Source: Ch67 sp964491665 (GTDB lineage Bacteria; Pseudomonadota; Gammaproteobacteria; Pseudomonadales; Ketobacteraceae). Taken from it: a stretch of 41,706 nt of DNA. The position numbers and the translations under genes were made by a program. This document shows positions 24,597-32,436 of this stretch, one piece after another (positions within the stretch are counted from its first letter, which is position 1; the number at the start of each line of letters is the position of its first letter). Location of the stretch: contig CAZBII010000019.1 in NCBI GenBank assembly GCA_964491665.1, forward strand, positions 1-41,706, given 5' to 3'. The notes beneath the pieces are model-generated. The model worked only from the letters and a program-made list of their open reading frames with translations, was not told the origin of the DNA and did no database searches.

Positions 24597-26144
24597 ATGC
24601 AATCCACACTTCTGAAATCTGCCCTTTGTGGCCTGCTGCTGGCTTCGGGTCCGGGCGTCATGGCTGCGCCCATCAACCAGGCCACCTATCTGGACGATGT
24701 CAGCTACCAGCTGGAGCGCCGCCAGAAAACCTGGCCCGACGGCAGCCAGTACGACGGCGAGTGGCTGGGTGACCAGCCCCACGGCCAGGGCATGTTCAGC
24801 TACACCGACGGCTCCCAGTACTGGGGACGCTTCCGCAACGGCAAGCGTCAGGGCGAAGGCATGATGAAGTACACCAATGGCGATGAGTACGAAGGCGCCT
24901 GGTTCGATGACCAACCCCAGGGCAAAGGCACCCTGCGCTATGCCACCGGCGCCGTCTACACCGGCGACTTCCATGCCGGCGTGCAGGAAGGCCGTGGCAA
25001 ACAGACCTACGTGGACGGCACCTATTACGACGGCCAGTGGCTGCGCAACGTTCCCCACGGTTTCGGCCGCCTGACCTTCGTCAACGGCGGCGCCTACGAA
25101 GGTGAGTTCCAGCAGGGCAAACCCCACGGCAAGGGCCAGTACTTCTACACCAACGGCGATCTGTACGACGGCGACTGGAAAAACGGCCAGCCCCACGGCA
25201 AGGGGCGTATCGATTACGGGACCGGCGGCTACTACGAAGGCCAGTTTGCCAACGGCGACAGGCAGGGACAGGGCGTCTGGCTGTCGGCAATGGGCACCCG
25301 ATACACCGGTCCGTTTGTCAAAAACCAGGCCCACGGCGACGGCCGCTGCAGCAACGGCAACAATCTGGAACCCTGCACCTATCGCAATGGACAGCGGGTG
25401 AAGCGTCCGGCAGCCCCGGTGGTAGTGGCCAAGGCCGCACCGCCAGCCCCTCCGAAAGCCATTGCCCCGCCCGCTGCCAAAACCGCTTTGGCCGTTGCCC
25501 GGACCGTGGTGCCAGCGCCAGTGCCCGCAGCCGCTGCCCCCGCTCCCAAACCCGCCGCCGCACAGCGCGTTGCACAAGCACCGGTACACCGTCCTGCCGA
25601 ACCTCTGCGCCAGCCTGCTCCCACGGCGGTGCGCTCTGCCATTCCGTCCGCCGCGCCCGCAGCTGCGCCTGCCGCCCCAGCAAAATCCTTCGTGGCCACC
25701 CTGGAAAAGGAAAAGAAACTCATCCGAAGCGTGGCCGACCTCAACCAGTCCCGCAGCGACATCCACTTTACCGAGAACTGGGCCGAGCAGGACCTGATGG
25801 CCCTGCCGGAGCGCGCCTGGTGGCAAAAGCGGGAAGCCCTGTTTCAGGACGAACTGGAAATCATGTCCCAGCACGGTAACGTACGCATCCGGATGATCAT
25901 CAGGGACTACAAAGGTCCCGGCCGCTACGCACTGGACAGCATCAGTCTTGACGCCCCCGGCAAGCATTACGAGAAAACCCTGGGCGACAGCGGCACCCTC
26001 ACCGTGCAGCAGGACGCCGGCGGCTGGCTCAGCGGCACCTTCAGCTTCCGCGTGCAGAATGCCGGCGGCCAGGTCCTGGCCTTCAGCGACGGCCTGTTCC
26101 GCCTCAGCGAGCAGTCCCGCCTGCCCCGCACCTATCGCGACTGA
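24597..26144 (+). CDS. Exported MORN-repeat protein with Ala/Pro linker and C-terminal beta domain
   Basis: A 515-residue protein. A signal peptide (MQSTLLKSALCGLLLASGPGVMAA) leads into nine MORN repeats whose Y-x-G-x-(F/W) cores start at residues 52, 75, 98, 121, 144, 167, 190, 213 and 236, an unbroken 23-residue period. Cys251 and Cys260 close the array. Residues about 270-365 form an Ala/Pro-rich linker. The last 150 residues start with a charged helix and end in a strand-rich module (GTLTVQQDAGGWLSGTFSF, then SDGLFRL) that resembles a DUF6252-type sandwich. MORN repeats bind membranes or proteins; a periplasmic scaffold is plausible. GGGGGA lies just upstream of the ATG. Confidence 0.85.
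   Translation: MQSTLLKSALCGLLLASGPGVMAAPINQATYLDDVSYQLERRQKTWPDGSQYDGEWLGDQPHGQGMFSYTDGSQYWGRFRNGKRQGEGMMKYTNGDEYEGAWFDDQPQGKGTLRYATGAVYTGDFHAGVQEGRGKQTYVDGTYYDGQWLRNVPHGFGRLTFVNGGAYEGEFQQGKPHGKGQYFYTNGDLYDGDWKNGQPHGKGRIDYGTGGYYEGQFANGDRQGQGVWLSAMGTRYTGPFVKNQAHGDGRCSNGNNLEPCTYRNGQRVKRPAAPVVVAKAAPPAPPKAIAPPAAKTALAVARTVVPAPVPAAAAPAPKPAAAQRVAQAPVHRPAEPLRQPAPTAVRSAIPSAAPAAAPAAPAKSFVATLEKEKKLIRSVADLNQSRSDIHFTENWAEQDLMALPERAWWQKREALFQDELEIMSQHGNVRIRMIIRDYKGPGRYALDSISLDAPGKHYEKTLGDSGTLTVQQDAGGWLSGTFSFRVQNAGGQVLAFSDGLFRLSEQSRLPRTYRD
24744..25361 (+). repeat. MORN array: nine units of exactly 69 bases
   Basis: The coding sequence for the nine MORN units repeats at 69-base intervals with no insertions or deletions. 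Units differ clearly in sequence, so this is an old array held in register by the protein fold, not a recent tandem duplication. Confidence 0.85.
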
Positions 26145-26165
26145 ATCCCCTTCCATCCTGAGCCA

Positions 26166-26185
26166 CAGGGCGCAACAGCGCCCTG
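26166..26185 (+). terminator. Hairpin after the MORN gene
   Basis: A perfect 8-bp stem CAGGGCGC/GCGCCCTG with AACA loop, 21 bases after the stop. No T run follows, so it may be a pause site or a stabilising hairpin. Confidence 0.45.
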
Positions 26186-26248
26186 ATTGACGCCGGCAAA
26201 CGCACTCTGCTAGCCTCGAAACAGAACTGGAATTCTATTTCTATTTAT

Positions 26249-26262
26249 TGATATCCCTATCA
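26249..26262. promoter_or_regulatory. Candidate operator of the TetR regulator
   Basis: TGATA-TCCC-TATCA is a palindrome with perfect 5-bp arms, centred 23 bases before the regulator's ATG. The position suits autorepression of the regulator-hydrolase operon. It shares the TATCA/TGATA half-sites seen in tetO, which may be chance. Confidence 0.4.
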
Positions 26263-26277
26263 GAAAAGGCCGCCATC

Positions 26278-26946
26278 ATGGCACTGAAATCCGCCAAAAG
26301 GCCTGCCAGCCGGGAGCCGCGCCAGGCCCGCAGCCAGCGTACGCTGGACGCCCTGCTGGATGCCGCCCAACAGCTGCTGGCCGACCGCCCCTTCCACGAC
26401 ATCAACGTCAACGAAATCATCGCCCGGGCCGGCTCCAGCGCCGGTTCGTTCTATGCCCGCTTTCCCGACAAGCAGGCCCTGCTGCACGCCCTGCACGACC
26501 GCTTCAACCAGCGCGGCAAGGAACTCGGCGCCGCCCTGCGCACGGCGCTTACCCTGCCGCCGGACAGCCCGCCGCCCAGCCGCGCCCAGGGGCGCCAGCT
26601 GGCACAGCTGATCATCGGCAACATCGTGAAGGGCTTACAGGAAAATCGCGGCGTACTGCGCGCCGTGGCCATCGAATGCTTTCACGACCAGCGCCTGCTG
26701 GAAACGGCCTGGGACGGCAGGGATTCCATGCGCGACGTGGTGTGCGACATCATGCGCCCGTTTCGCGGCGACACCCCGGCGGACCAGTTCGACCAGACCG
26801 TCGCCTTCGCCCTGCGCATGGTCATCGCCACCATGGACCAGATGCTGTTCATCCCGCCCTCGGCGCAGGCCCGGCTCGACGCGGACAGCGCCGCCATTGC
26901 CCCACAACTGATCAACGCGTTCATCCGCCAATTGCAACTGGAGTAA
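26278..26946 (+). CDS. TetR-family transcriptional regulator
   Basis: A 222-residue TetR-type repressor. The DNA-binding helix-turn-helix is at about residues 20-66 (RTLDALLDAAQQLLA to INVNEIIARAGSSAGSFYARFPDKQALLHAL), followed by an all-helical ligand-binding domain that I cannot assign to a ligand. The ATG at 26278 is chosen over an upstream TTG (26248); AAGG lies 9 bases before it. The hydrolase gene follows after 12 bases, so the regulator probably controls that gene and itself; a 14-base palindrome sits directly upstream. Confidence 0.88.
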   Translation: MALKSAKRPASREPRQARSQRTLDALLDAAQQLLADRPFHDINVNEIIARAGSSAGSFYARFPDKQALLHALHDRFNQRGKELGAALRTALTLPPDSPPPSRAQGRQLAQLIIGNIVKGLQENRGVLRAVAIECFHDQRLLETAWDGRDSMRDVVCDIMRPFRGDTPADQFDQTVAFALRMVIATMDQMLFIPPSAQARLDADSAAIAPQLINAFIRQLQLE

Positions 26947-26958
26947 AGGAGTACCCCG

Positions 26959-28005
26959 ATGAAACTGGCTACTTTCCGGGTCACGGAAGATTCCCGCGAA
27001 CACTTTGGCGTGGCGCTGGATGACCATCACCTGATGAGTTTCACCCATCTGCAGCAACAGGCCGGCCGCACGCACCCTGAACTGGATAACATCTACAGCT
27101 ATCTGAACGCCCTGCCACGCAGCGAGCACAACGCCCGCGCCCTGCTGCAATGGGGGCAGTTACATCGCGACCAACTCAGATCCCTGCACGCAACGCGCGA
27201 CGTGCGCTTCCTGCCCGTGGTGCCCAAGCCGCGGGCGCTGCTGGATTTCGGCCTGACACCGCAGCATCTGAAGGATTCCGTCGGCACCATGCTGCGCTAT
27301 GAATATGGCGACATCGCCGGTTCGCTGGCCGCGGCACTGGTGGAGCTGCGCATCGACAGCCTGGCGGACGCGCCGATCCTGCTCTATTGCAAACGCAATC
27401 ACTGCGCAGTGATCGGCGACGGCGACACCACCCGCTGGCCGGCGCATACGTCCTATCTGGATATCGAACCGGAACTGGCCTTTGTCACCGGCAACGAGCG
27501 CCAACCCATCGCCGGTTACGTGATCTACAACGATTTCTCGGCGCGCGACAGCCAACAGCCTGGATTGATGAGCGGCGGCACCATCCGCAGCAAGGACTTC
27601 GCCAGCGGCAACGGCCTCGGCCCCTACCTGGTGACAACCGACGCCATTGCCGATCCCCGCGCACTGACCGTCAGCACGCGCGTGTTTGACGAATCCGGTG
27701 CGCCGCGCTTCATCTGGAACGGCAGCACCGCGCAATACAACCGCACACCCGAACAACTGCTGGAATTCCTGCGCACCCTGTTCACACCGTCGGCGGGCTG
27801 CGTGGTCGGCATGGGCACGATCCCCGGCTGCACCGGTCTGGACAATGCCGCCTGGCTGCAACCGGGCGACCGCATCGAAATTGAAATCGCCGGACTGGGA
27901 ATGCTGCGCCAGCAGATTCCCGCCCGGATTCCCAAACTGAAAAAATCACGCTGGCCGGCGCGTCCCGAACTGGAACGTTTCCAGCTCGAGAACTGCCCGG
28001 CCTGA
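26959..28005 (+). CDS. Fumarylacetoacetate hydrolase family protein
   Basis: A 348-residue member of the FAH superfamily, whose metal-dependent enzymes cleave C-C bonds of acylpyruvates or hydrate/decarboxylate related dioxo acids, typically in aromatic degradation. The metal ligands are visible: Asp168-x-Glu170-x-Glu172 (DIEPELAF) and Asp192 (YNDFSARD); the lysine-glycine segment KDFASGNGLGPYLV is also present. It has an N-terminal domain as in the larger FAH-type enzymes. Translation is likely strong (AAAGGAG before the ATG) and coupled to the TetR gene. No other aromatic-degradation gene is near, so the substrate is open. It converges with the acyl reductase gene, only nine bases apart, with no terminator between. 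Confidence 0.9.
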   Translation: MKLATFRVTEDSREHFGVALDDHHLMSFTHLQQQAGRTHPELDNIYSYLNALPRSEHNARALLQWGQLHRDQLRSLHATRDVRFLPVVPKPRALLDFGLTPQHLKDSVGTMLRYEYGDIAGSLAAALVELRIDSLADAPILLYCKRNHCAVIGDGDTTRWPAHTSYLDIEPELAFVTGNERQPIAGYVIYNDFSARDSQQPGLMSGGTIRSKDFASGNGLGPYLVTTDAIADPRALTVSTRVFDESGAPRFIWNGSTAQYNRTPEQLLEFLRTLFTPSAGCVVGMGTIPGCTGLDNAAWLQPGDRIEIEIAGLGMLRQQIPARIPKLKKSRWPARPELERFQLENCPA

Positions 28006-28014
28006 GCGATCCGC

Positions 28015-30000
28015 TTACCAGTGCACGCCGCGCATCAGGTAGGCGAACGCCACCTGCTCCGGCGACACCACTGGCGCCGACTCATCCTTCTTGCCCTGCG
28101 CTGCAGCCGAATCGGGGAACATGCGGAAGCCGGTATTGATGACGATTTCCGCAAATTTCGGCGCCACCGCGTGCACCACCTGGCCAAACACACCCAGCTT
28201 GGTGGCAATGCGCTTGCTGCGGTAAATCAGCGCCTCGCCCACCATGTCCGCGGCTTCCTCGGGACTGATGGTCGGCACGTTGTCGTAGATCTTGGTGGGC
28301 GCAATCATCGGCGTGCGCACCAGCGGCATATTGATTGTGGTGAAGTGCACGTTGCAGTCGGAATATTCCGACGCCGCGCAACGCGAAAACGCATCCAGCG
28401 CGGATTTCGACGCCACATATGCACTGAAACGCGCCGGATAGGTCAGCGTGCCGATGGAGGAAATGTTGATGACATGCCCGCTGCGATTCTGCTCCATCAC
28501 CGGCAGGAAATTCATCATCAGCCGCAGCGCGCCGAAATAGTTCAGCTGCATGGTGCGCTCGAAATCGTGGAAGCGGTCGTACGACAGGGAAATCGAGCGG
28601 CGAATCGAACGGCCCGCATTATTGATCAGCACATCCACGCGCCCGAAATCATTCAGCACCTGCTTGGCAAAGCGGTCGCAATCTTCCAGGTTGGCAATGT
28701 CCACGCTGTAGCAGAAAGCCTCGCCGCCGGCAGCCTTGATTTCATCCTGGGTTTCCGCCAGCTTTTCCGGTGTGCGCGCGGCCAGAATCACTTTCGCACC
28801 TGCCGCCGCCAGCTTCAGCGCCGACGCCTTGCCGATACCGGACGAAGCGCCGGTCACCACCACCACCTTGCCTTTCACCCGACCTTCCAGTGTGCGGTCG
28901 ATGAACAGCTCAGGATCAAGATTGCGCTCCCAGTAATCCCACAACCGCCAGGCGTAAGTGTCCAGACGCGGGCAGGAAATGCCGGAACCATCCAGTGCCG
29001 CGCGGGCATCGCGGTTGTCGAACTTGGTGCAATAGTCGGTGAACTTCATGATCGAACGGGGAATGCCCAGATCATCCAGCACCGTGCTGGTAATGCGCCG
29101 CACCGGTGGCAGCGAACCCAGCGACTTGCGCAGGAACGGCGGCAGAAAACTGAACATGCGGGTATCGATGCGCATGGTCATCTGCGGCGCGTGTCCGGCG
29201 CGGGCAAAAATATTGACTACCTCGCCCACCTTGTAGTGATCAGTGTCGGTCAGGTGGAAGCACTTGCCATCCAGCCCGTCCTTGTGGGCCAGATAATCCA
29301 TGGCATCCACCACGTAATCCACCGGCACCAGATTGAAACGGCCGCCCTCAATGCCCACCACCGGCATCCACTGCGGCAACAGCTTGCGCAGTTTCTTGAT
29401 CAGTGTGAAGAAATAGTACGGACCGTCGATCTTGTCGATCTCGCCGGTTTTCGAATGACCCACCACCATCGCCGGACGGTAGATGCGGAACGGCACCTTG
29501 CATTCCTTGCGCACGATTCCTTCCGAATCATGCTTGGTGCGCAGGTACGGATCGCTGAGTTTTTCCGCTTCTTCGAACATGTCTTCGCGGAACACGCCGG
29601 GATACATGCCCGCCGCCGCAATCGAACTGGTGTGATGAAAACAGCCGGCCCCAATTTCCTTTGCCAGCTTCACCGCGTTGCGGGTGCCATCGATATTGGC
29701 TTTCACCTGCGGCTCTTCCGGCGCGCTCAGATCATAGATCGCCGCCAGATGGAAAAAGTGTTTCACCTGGCCTTTCAGCTTGCCAATGTCGGCATCGCTG
29801 ATACCCAGGCGCGGCGCTGTGATGTCACCGATAATCGGCACAATGCGACCATCACGATCGCCAGTGAGTTCGCGCAGCTTTTCCAGCTTGCCCAGCGATG
29901 CCTCGCGCATCAGAACGTAAATCGTGCCATCCCGCTTTAACAGTTTTTCCAGCAGAAAACGGCCAATGAAACCGGTTGCACCCGTAACGAAATAAGTCAT
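28015..30000 (-). CDS. Fatty acyl-CoA/ACP reductase, alcohol-forming (two fused SDR domains)
   Basis: A 661-residue protein, the same length as the Marinobacter aquaeolei fatty acyl reductase Maqu_2220 and very like it as I recall that sequence, including the MFPDS and MRG-x-x-W tail. The N-terminal extended SDR has TGATGFIG (6-13) and Tyr152-Lys156 (YLRTK); the C-terminal classical SDR has TGASSGIG (383-390), NNAG (460-463) and Tyr528-Lys532 (YVASK). Between them lies the conserved WDYWERNLDPELF. It reduces long-chain acyl-CoA via the aldehyde to fatty alcohol with NADPH, by family function. The ATG at 30000 has GAGGAG upstream; a longer frame to 30048 lacks one. It follows the wax synthase gene by 63 bases. 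Confidence 0.92.
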   Translation of the reverse strand: MTYFVTGATGFIGRFLLEKLLKRDGTIYVLMREASLGKLEKLRELTGDRDGRIVPIIGDITAPRLGISDADIGKLKGQVKHFFHLAAIYDLSAPEEPQVKANIDGTRNAVKLAKEIGAGCFHHTSSIAAAGMYPGVFREDMFEEAEKLSDPYLRTKHDSEGIVRKECKVPFRIYRPAMVVGHSKTGEIDKIDGPYYFFTLIKKLRKLLPQWMPVVGIEGGRFNLVPVDYVVDAMDYLAHKDGLDGKCFHLTDTDHYKVGEVVNIFARAGHAPQMTMRIDTRMFSFLPPFLRKSLGSLPPVRRITSTVLDDLGIPRSIMKFTDYCTKFDNRDARAALDGSGISCPRLDTYAWRLWDYWERNLDPELFIDRTLEGRVKGKVVVVTGASSGIGKASALKLAAAGAKVILAARTPEKLAETQDEIKAAGGEAFCYSVDIANLEDCDRFAKQVLNDFGRVDVLINNAGRSIRRSISLSYDRFHDFERTMQLNYFGALRLMMNFLPVMEQNRSGHVINISSIGTLTYPARFSAYVASKSALDAFSRCAASEYSDCNVHFTTINMPLVRTPMIAPTKIYDNVPTISPEEAADMVGEALIYRSKRIATKLGVFGQVVHAVAPKFAEIVINTGFRMFPDSAAAQGKKDESAPVVSPEQVAFAYLMRGVHW

Positions 30001-30063
30001 GCCTTGCTCCTCATCCAACCCTTGAAAATGTCCGTTAGAAAAAATCACGTCCTGCGAAAAAAC

Positions 30064-31434
30064 TCATGCGTGCGACAACTGGCCATCCGCCGCGGATACT
30101 CCCAATATCTCGCGCCGGATCGAGGCAAATTCATCCACGAAATCGTCAATCATGGCCTGCGGGTCCGGCACCAGCGCGGCATCCGCCACGAAACCGAACT
30201 CCACCTTGTTGTCGTAACTCAGAATGCTCACGCCAATGCCGATGCCACCCGATTGCGGCACCCAGAACATGGGTTTGGCCAGCTTTTTCCCTTTCAGAAA
30301 CACGGGCTCGGCCGGTCCCGGCACATTGGTCATCACCGCCGACGCCTTGCTGGAAAAGAAATCGAGAAAGAACTTCTCCACCGCCCGGGGAAAGAAGCCG
30401 AGAATGCCCAGCACGTTGTAACTCATCTGCGCCTGCATGCCGCTCTTGAGCTTCTGCATGCAACGCCGTACTGCCAGCACCCGGCGCTGAATGGTGGGCT
30501 CACCCACCGGCAGATCCAGATAGACCAGCCCAAACCGGTTACCCAGCTGCAAGGCCTCATCCAGCGGACGCAGATTCACCGGCACGGTCGCCCGCAGGCG
30601 GACCCCGTTCACCGGTTCGCCGATCCGCTCCAGATAGCGCCGCAGACTGCCAGCCACACAGCCCAGAATCACATCGTTCATGGTGCAACCCATGGCCTTG
30701 CTGATCTGTTTGACTTCCACAATGTCCAGTGACGGAGCCCAGCCCACCTGCTTTTGCGGCGTCAGCTTACGCTTGTACGCTGTTTTGGAGTCGGGACGGG
30801 CCAGCGACACCCGTAGCGCCTCGTACAGCCAGGCCGCTGAAAAGCCGGCATAAAAGGCCAGAGACGACACAGCGAACACCGCCTTATCCAGCGCTGCACC
30901 GGACCGGGGCTGGCGTTTGGGGAATTTGAAGTTGGCGGCAGGCGAACTGTGCAGAACCGACTGGTCCGCAATGGAATCCAGCACCGAAATCAGGGCAATG
31001 CCATCGGCATAGCTGTGATGCACCTTCACCATCACAGCAGTACCGGAACCGAAAACGGGAATAAAAAAGAAACGCCACAATGGCTTGTCGGCATCCAGCG
31101 GCGCCGGAATCAGCCGGCCAATGGCCGCGCGCACCTCGGTTTCATCGGGATTTTCCGATATTCCTGGCAGCGTGGTGAAGTGGTAACCCATATCGAGCTG
31201 CGGCAACTCTTCCCACAAATAGGCGCCACCCTTCACGACAGGACGCTGACGGAATCGCCGGTGCAGCCTGATCAGACGTTCCTCCAGAATCGAGCGGAAA
31301 TCCTCGCGACTCATCGGCTCGTCAAACATCAGCAGCCCATTTATGACCATCAGATTATCCGGCGAATCCATGCGCAACCACGCCGTATCCACCACACTCA
31401 TTGGCTCAAGCGCCAATTCGCTGAATGTCCTCAT
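30064..31434 (-). CDS. Wax ester synthase/acyl-CoA:diacylglycerol acyltransferase (WS/DGAT)
   Basis: A 456-residue bifunctional acyltransferase that esterifies fatty alcohols (wax esters) or diacylglycerol (triacylglycerol) with acyl-CoA. The condensation-type active site HHxxxDG is His139-Gly145 (HHSYADG). Other family motifs are present: PLDADKPLW (112-120), TMNDVILG, GNRFG and NVPGP. Length is typical of the Acinetobacter/Marinobacter enzymes. AAGGGA lies 7 bases before the ATG. It is the first gene of a two-gene operon with the alcohol-forming acyl reductase that makes its substrate. Its promoter region carries a FabR-like palindrome. Confidence 0.94.
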   Translation of the reverse strand: MRTFSELALEPMSVVDTAWLRMDSPDNLMVINGLLMFDEPMSREDFRSILEERLIRLHRRFRQRPVVKGGAYLWEELPQLDMGYHFTTLPGISENPDETEVRAAIGRLIPAPLDADKPLWRFFFIPVFGSGTAVMVKVHHSYADGIALISVLDSIADQSVLHSSPAANFKFPKRQPRSGAALDKAVFAVSSLAFYAGFSAAWLYEALRVSLARPDSKTAYKRKLTPQKQVGWAPSLDIVEVKQISKAMGCTMNDVILGCVAGSLRRYLERIGEPVNGVRLRATVPVNLRPLDEALQLGNRFGLVYLDLPVGEPTIQRRVLAVRRCMQKLKSGMQAQMSYNVLGILGFFPRAVEKFFLDFFSSKASAVMTNVPGPAEPVFLKGKKLAKPMFWVPQSGGIGIGVSILSYDNKVEFGFVADAALVPDPQAMIDDFVDEFASIRREILGVSAADGQLSHA

Positions 31435-31499
31435 ATTTCATTCCCTTAGCCCGCACAATCGCCCGCAAGGGTATCGCTTGGGTGACATAAGACCGCCAT

Positions 31500-31522
31500 T
31501 TCGGCGCACAAGTGTTAGCCAT
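31500..31522. promoter_or_regulatory. FabR-like operator upstream of the wax ester operon
   Basis: The core GGCGCACAAGTGTTAGCC (31503-31520) is a palindrome of the form GGCnnACAnnTGTnnGCC. From memory the E. coli fabB FabR site reads GGCGTACAAGTGTACGCT; over 31500-31522 I count 19 of 23 identities. It overlaps and lies just downstream of the proposed -10 of the wax operon, a position fit for repression, and a FabR-like gene lies 250 bases away on the other side. Confidence 0.65.
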
Positions 31523-31548
31523 ACTAATGACCAGACATCAAATTGCAA
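31521..31548 (-). promoter_or_regulatory. Candidate promoter of the wax ester operon
   Basis: On the minus strand TTGCAA (31548-31543) and TAGTAT (31526-31521) are 16 bases apart. Each matches the consensus at four of six positions. Transcription would start near 31514, inside the FabR-like palindrome, with an 80-base leader. Confidence 0.45.
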
Positions 31549-31630
31549 GCCCCCTCCCCGCAAAAATGTCGTTTTTAGCCAGCCTTGTGACGCAAACGGC
31601 CAGAAGAAGCCAAAGACTGCAAATTCTAAA

Positions 31631-31658
31631 TTGAAAAATCAGCTAACAAATGTACACT
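31631..31658 (+). promoter_or_regulatory. Candidate promoter of the FabR-like gene
   Basis: TTGAAA at 31631-31636 and TACACT at 31653-31658, 16 bases apart. The proposed start near 31665 falls in a palindrome TCAAG-AA-CTTGA (31659-31670). The leader would be about 108 bases. Confidence 0.4.
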
Positions 31659-31772
31659 TCAAGAACTTGACCAAATCTGCGGGGCGCACGACCGGGGTTA
31701 CAACGCACCCCGCGGGAAAGGAAAACCACCCCCAAGAATAGTGCAGCCAACCCATTTTCGCCTTTTGAGCCC

Positions 31773-32423
31773 ATGACCGAACCCCTGACCCGCGCCGAAC
31801 AGAAACAGCAAACCCGCGAAGCCATCATGGCTGCCGCGATCAAGAAGATGAATGAAGACAAGGGATTTTCCAGCCTGAGCCTGCGGGAAGTAGCCAAGGA
31901 GGCGGGCATTGCACCCACCTCGTTTTATCGGCATTTCGAGAACATGGAAGAGCTGGCGCTGGCGCTGGTACAGGAAGCCGGCGACGCACTTTACAAGATC
32001 ATGCGCGACACCCAGGAATCAGAGACGACTGGCGTGGACATGGTGGAAAATTCGGTCGCAGTGAGCATGACCTATTTCCACCAGCACGGCGCACTGTTCC
32101 GTGTGCTCGCCCGGGAAGCCACCGGCAACTCCCCCATTATCCGTCGCGCCATTCAGCGCGTGCTGAATGAACTGGGCAAACAGCTCGCCTCCGTGATCGA
32201 ACAGGAAATGAAACGCCAGAACCGCGCCATCACCAATCCGGCCTGGATAGCGGAAGCCATCATCACGATTATTTTCTATGTCGGCGTGTCCTCCATCGAT
32301 CTGCCCTATGCGCGGCAGAAAGAGGCGGAAAAACGCCTGATCCATCACATCCGCGCACTGTACTTCGGCGCGGAAGTCATGGCCAACCAGCAGAATATGG
32401 AGCGGCAGCTGATGCTGTCGTAA
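31773..32423 (+). CDS. fabR: FabR-like TetR-family regulator of fatty-acid genes
   Basis: A 216-residue TetR-family protein. The helix-turn-helix (about residues 30-58) contains SLSLREVAKEAGIAPTSFYR, nearly the same as the recognition region of E. coli FabR, which represses fabA and fabB and responds to the ratio of unsaturated to saturated acyl thioesters; Pseudomonas DesT is a related sensor. The C-terminal domain and length also fit. It is divergent from the wax synthase-acyl reductase operon, whose promoter has a FabR-like palindrome, so it probably regulates wax ester formation. No desaturase or fab gene is nearby. It converges with the methyltransferase gene, 13 bases apart. Confidence 0.85.
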   Translation: MTEPLTRAEQKQQTREAIMAAAIKKMNEDKGFSSLSLREVAKEAGIAPTSFYRHFENMEELALALVQEAGDALYKIMRDTQESETTGVDMVENSVAVSMTYFHQHGALFRVLAREATGNSPIIRRAIQRVLNELGKQLASVIEQEMKRQNRAITNPAWIAEAIITIIFYVGVSSIDLPYARQKEAEKRLIHHIRALYFGAEVMANQQNMERQLMLS

Positions 32424-32436
32424 CGCGCCACCGCAC

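Noticed and set aside
26249..26270. Resemblance of the palindrome region to the Tn10 tet operator
   Set aside because: Only the short TATCA/TGATA half-sites and TCCC agree; arm order and spacing differ, and no tetracycline pump is near.
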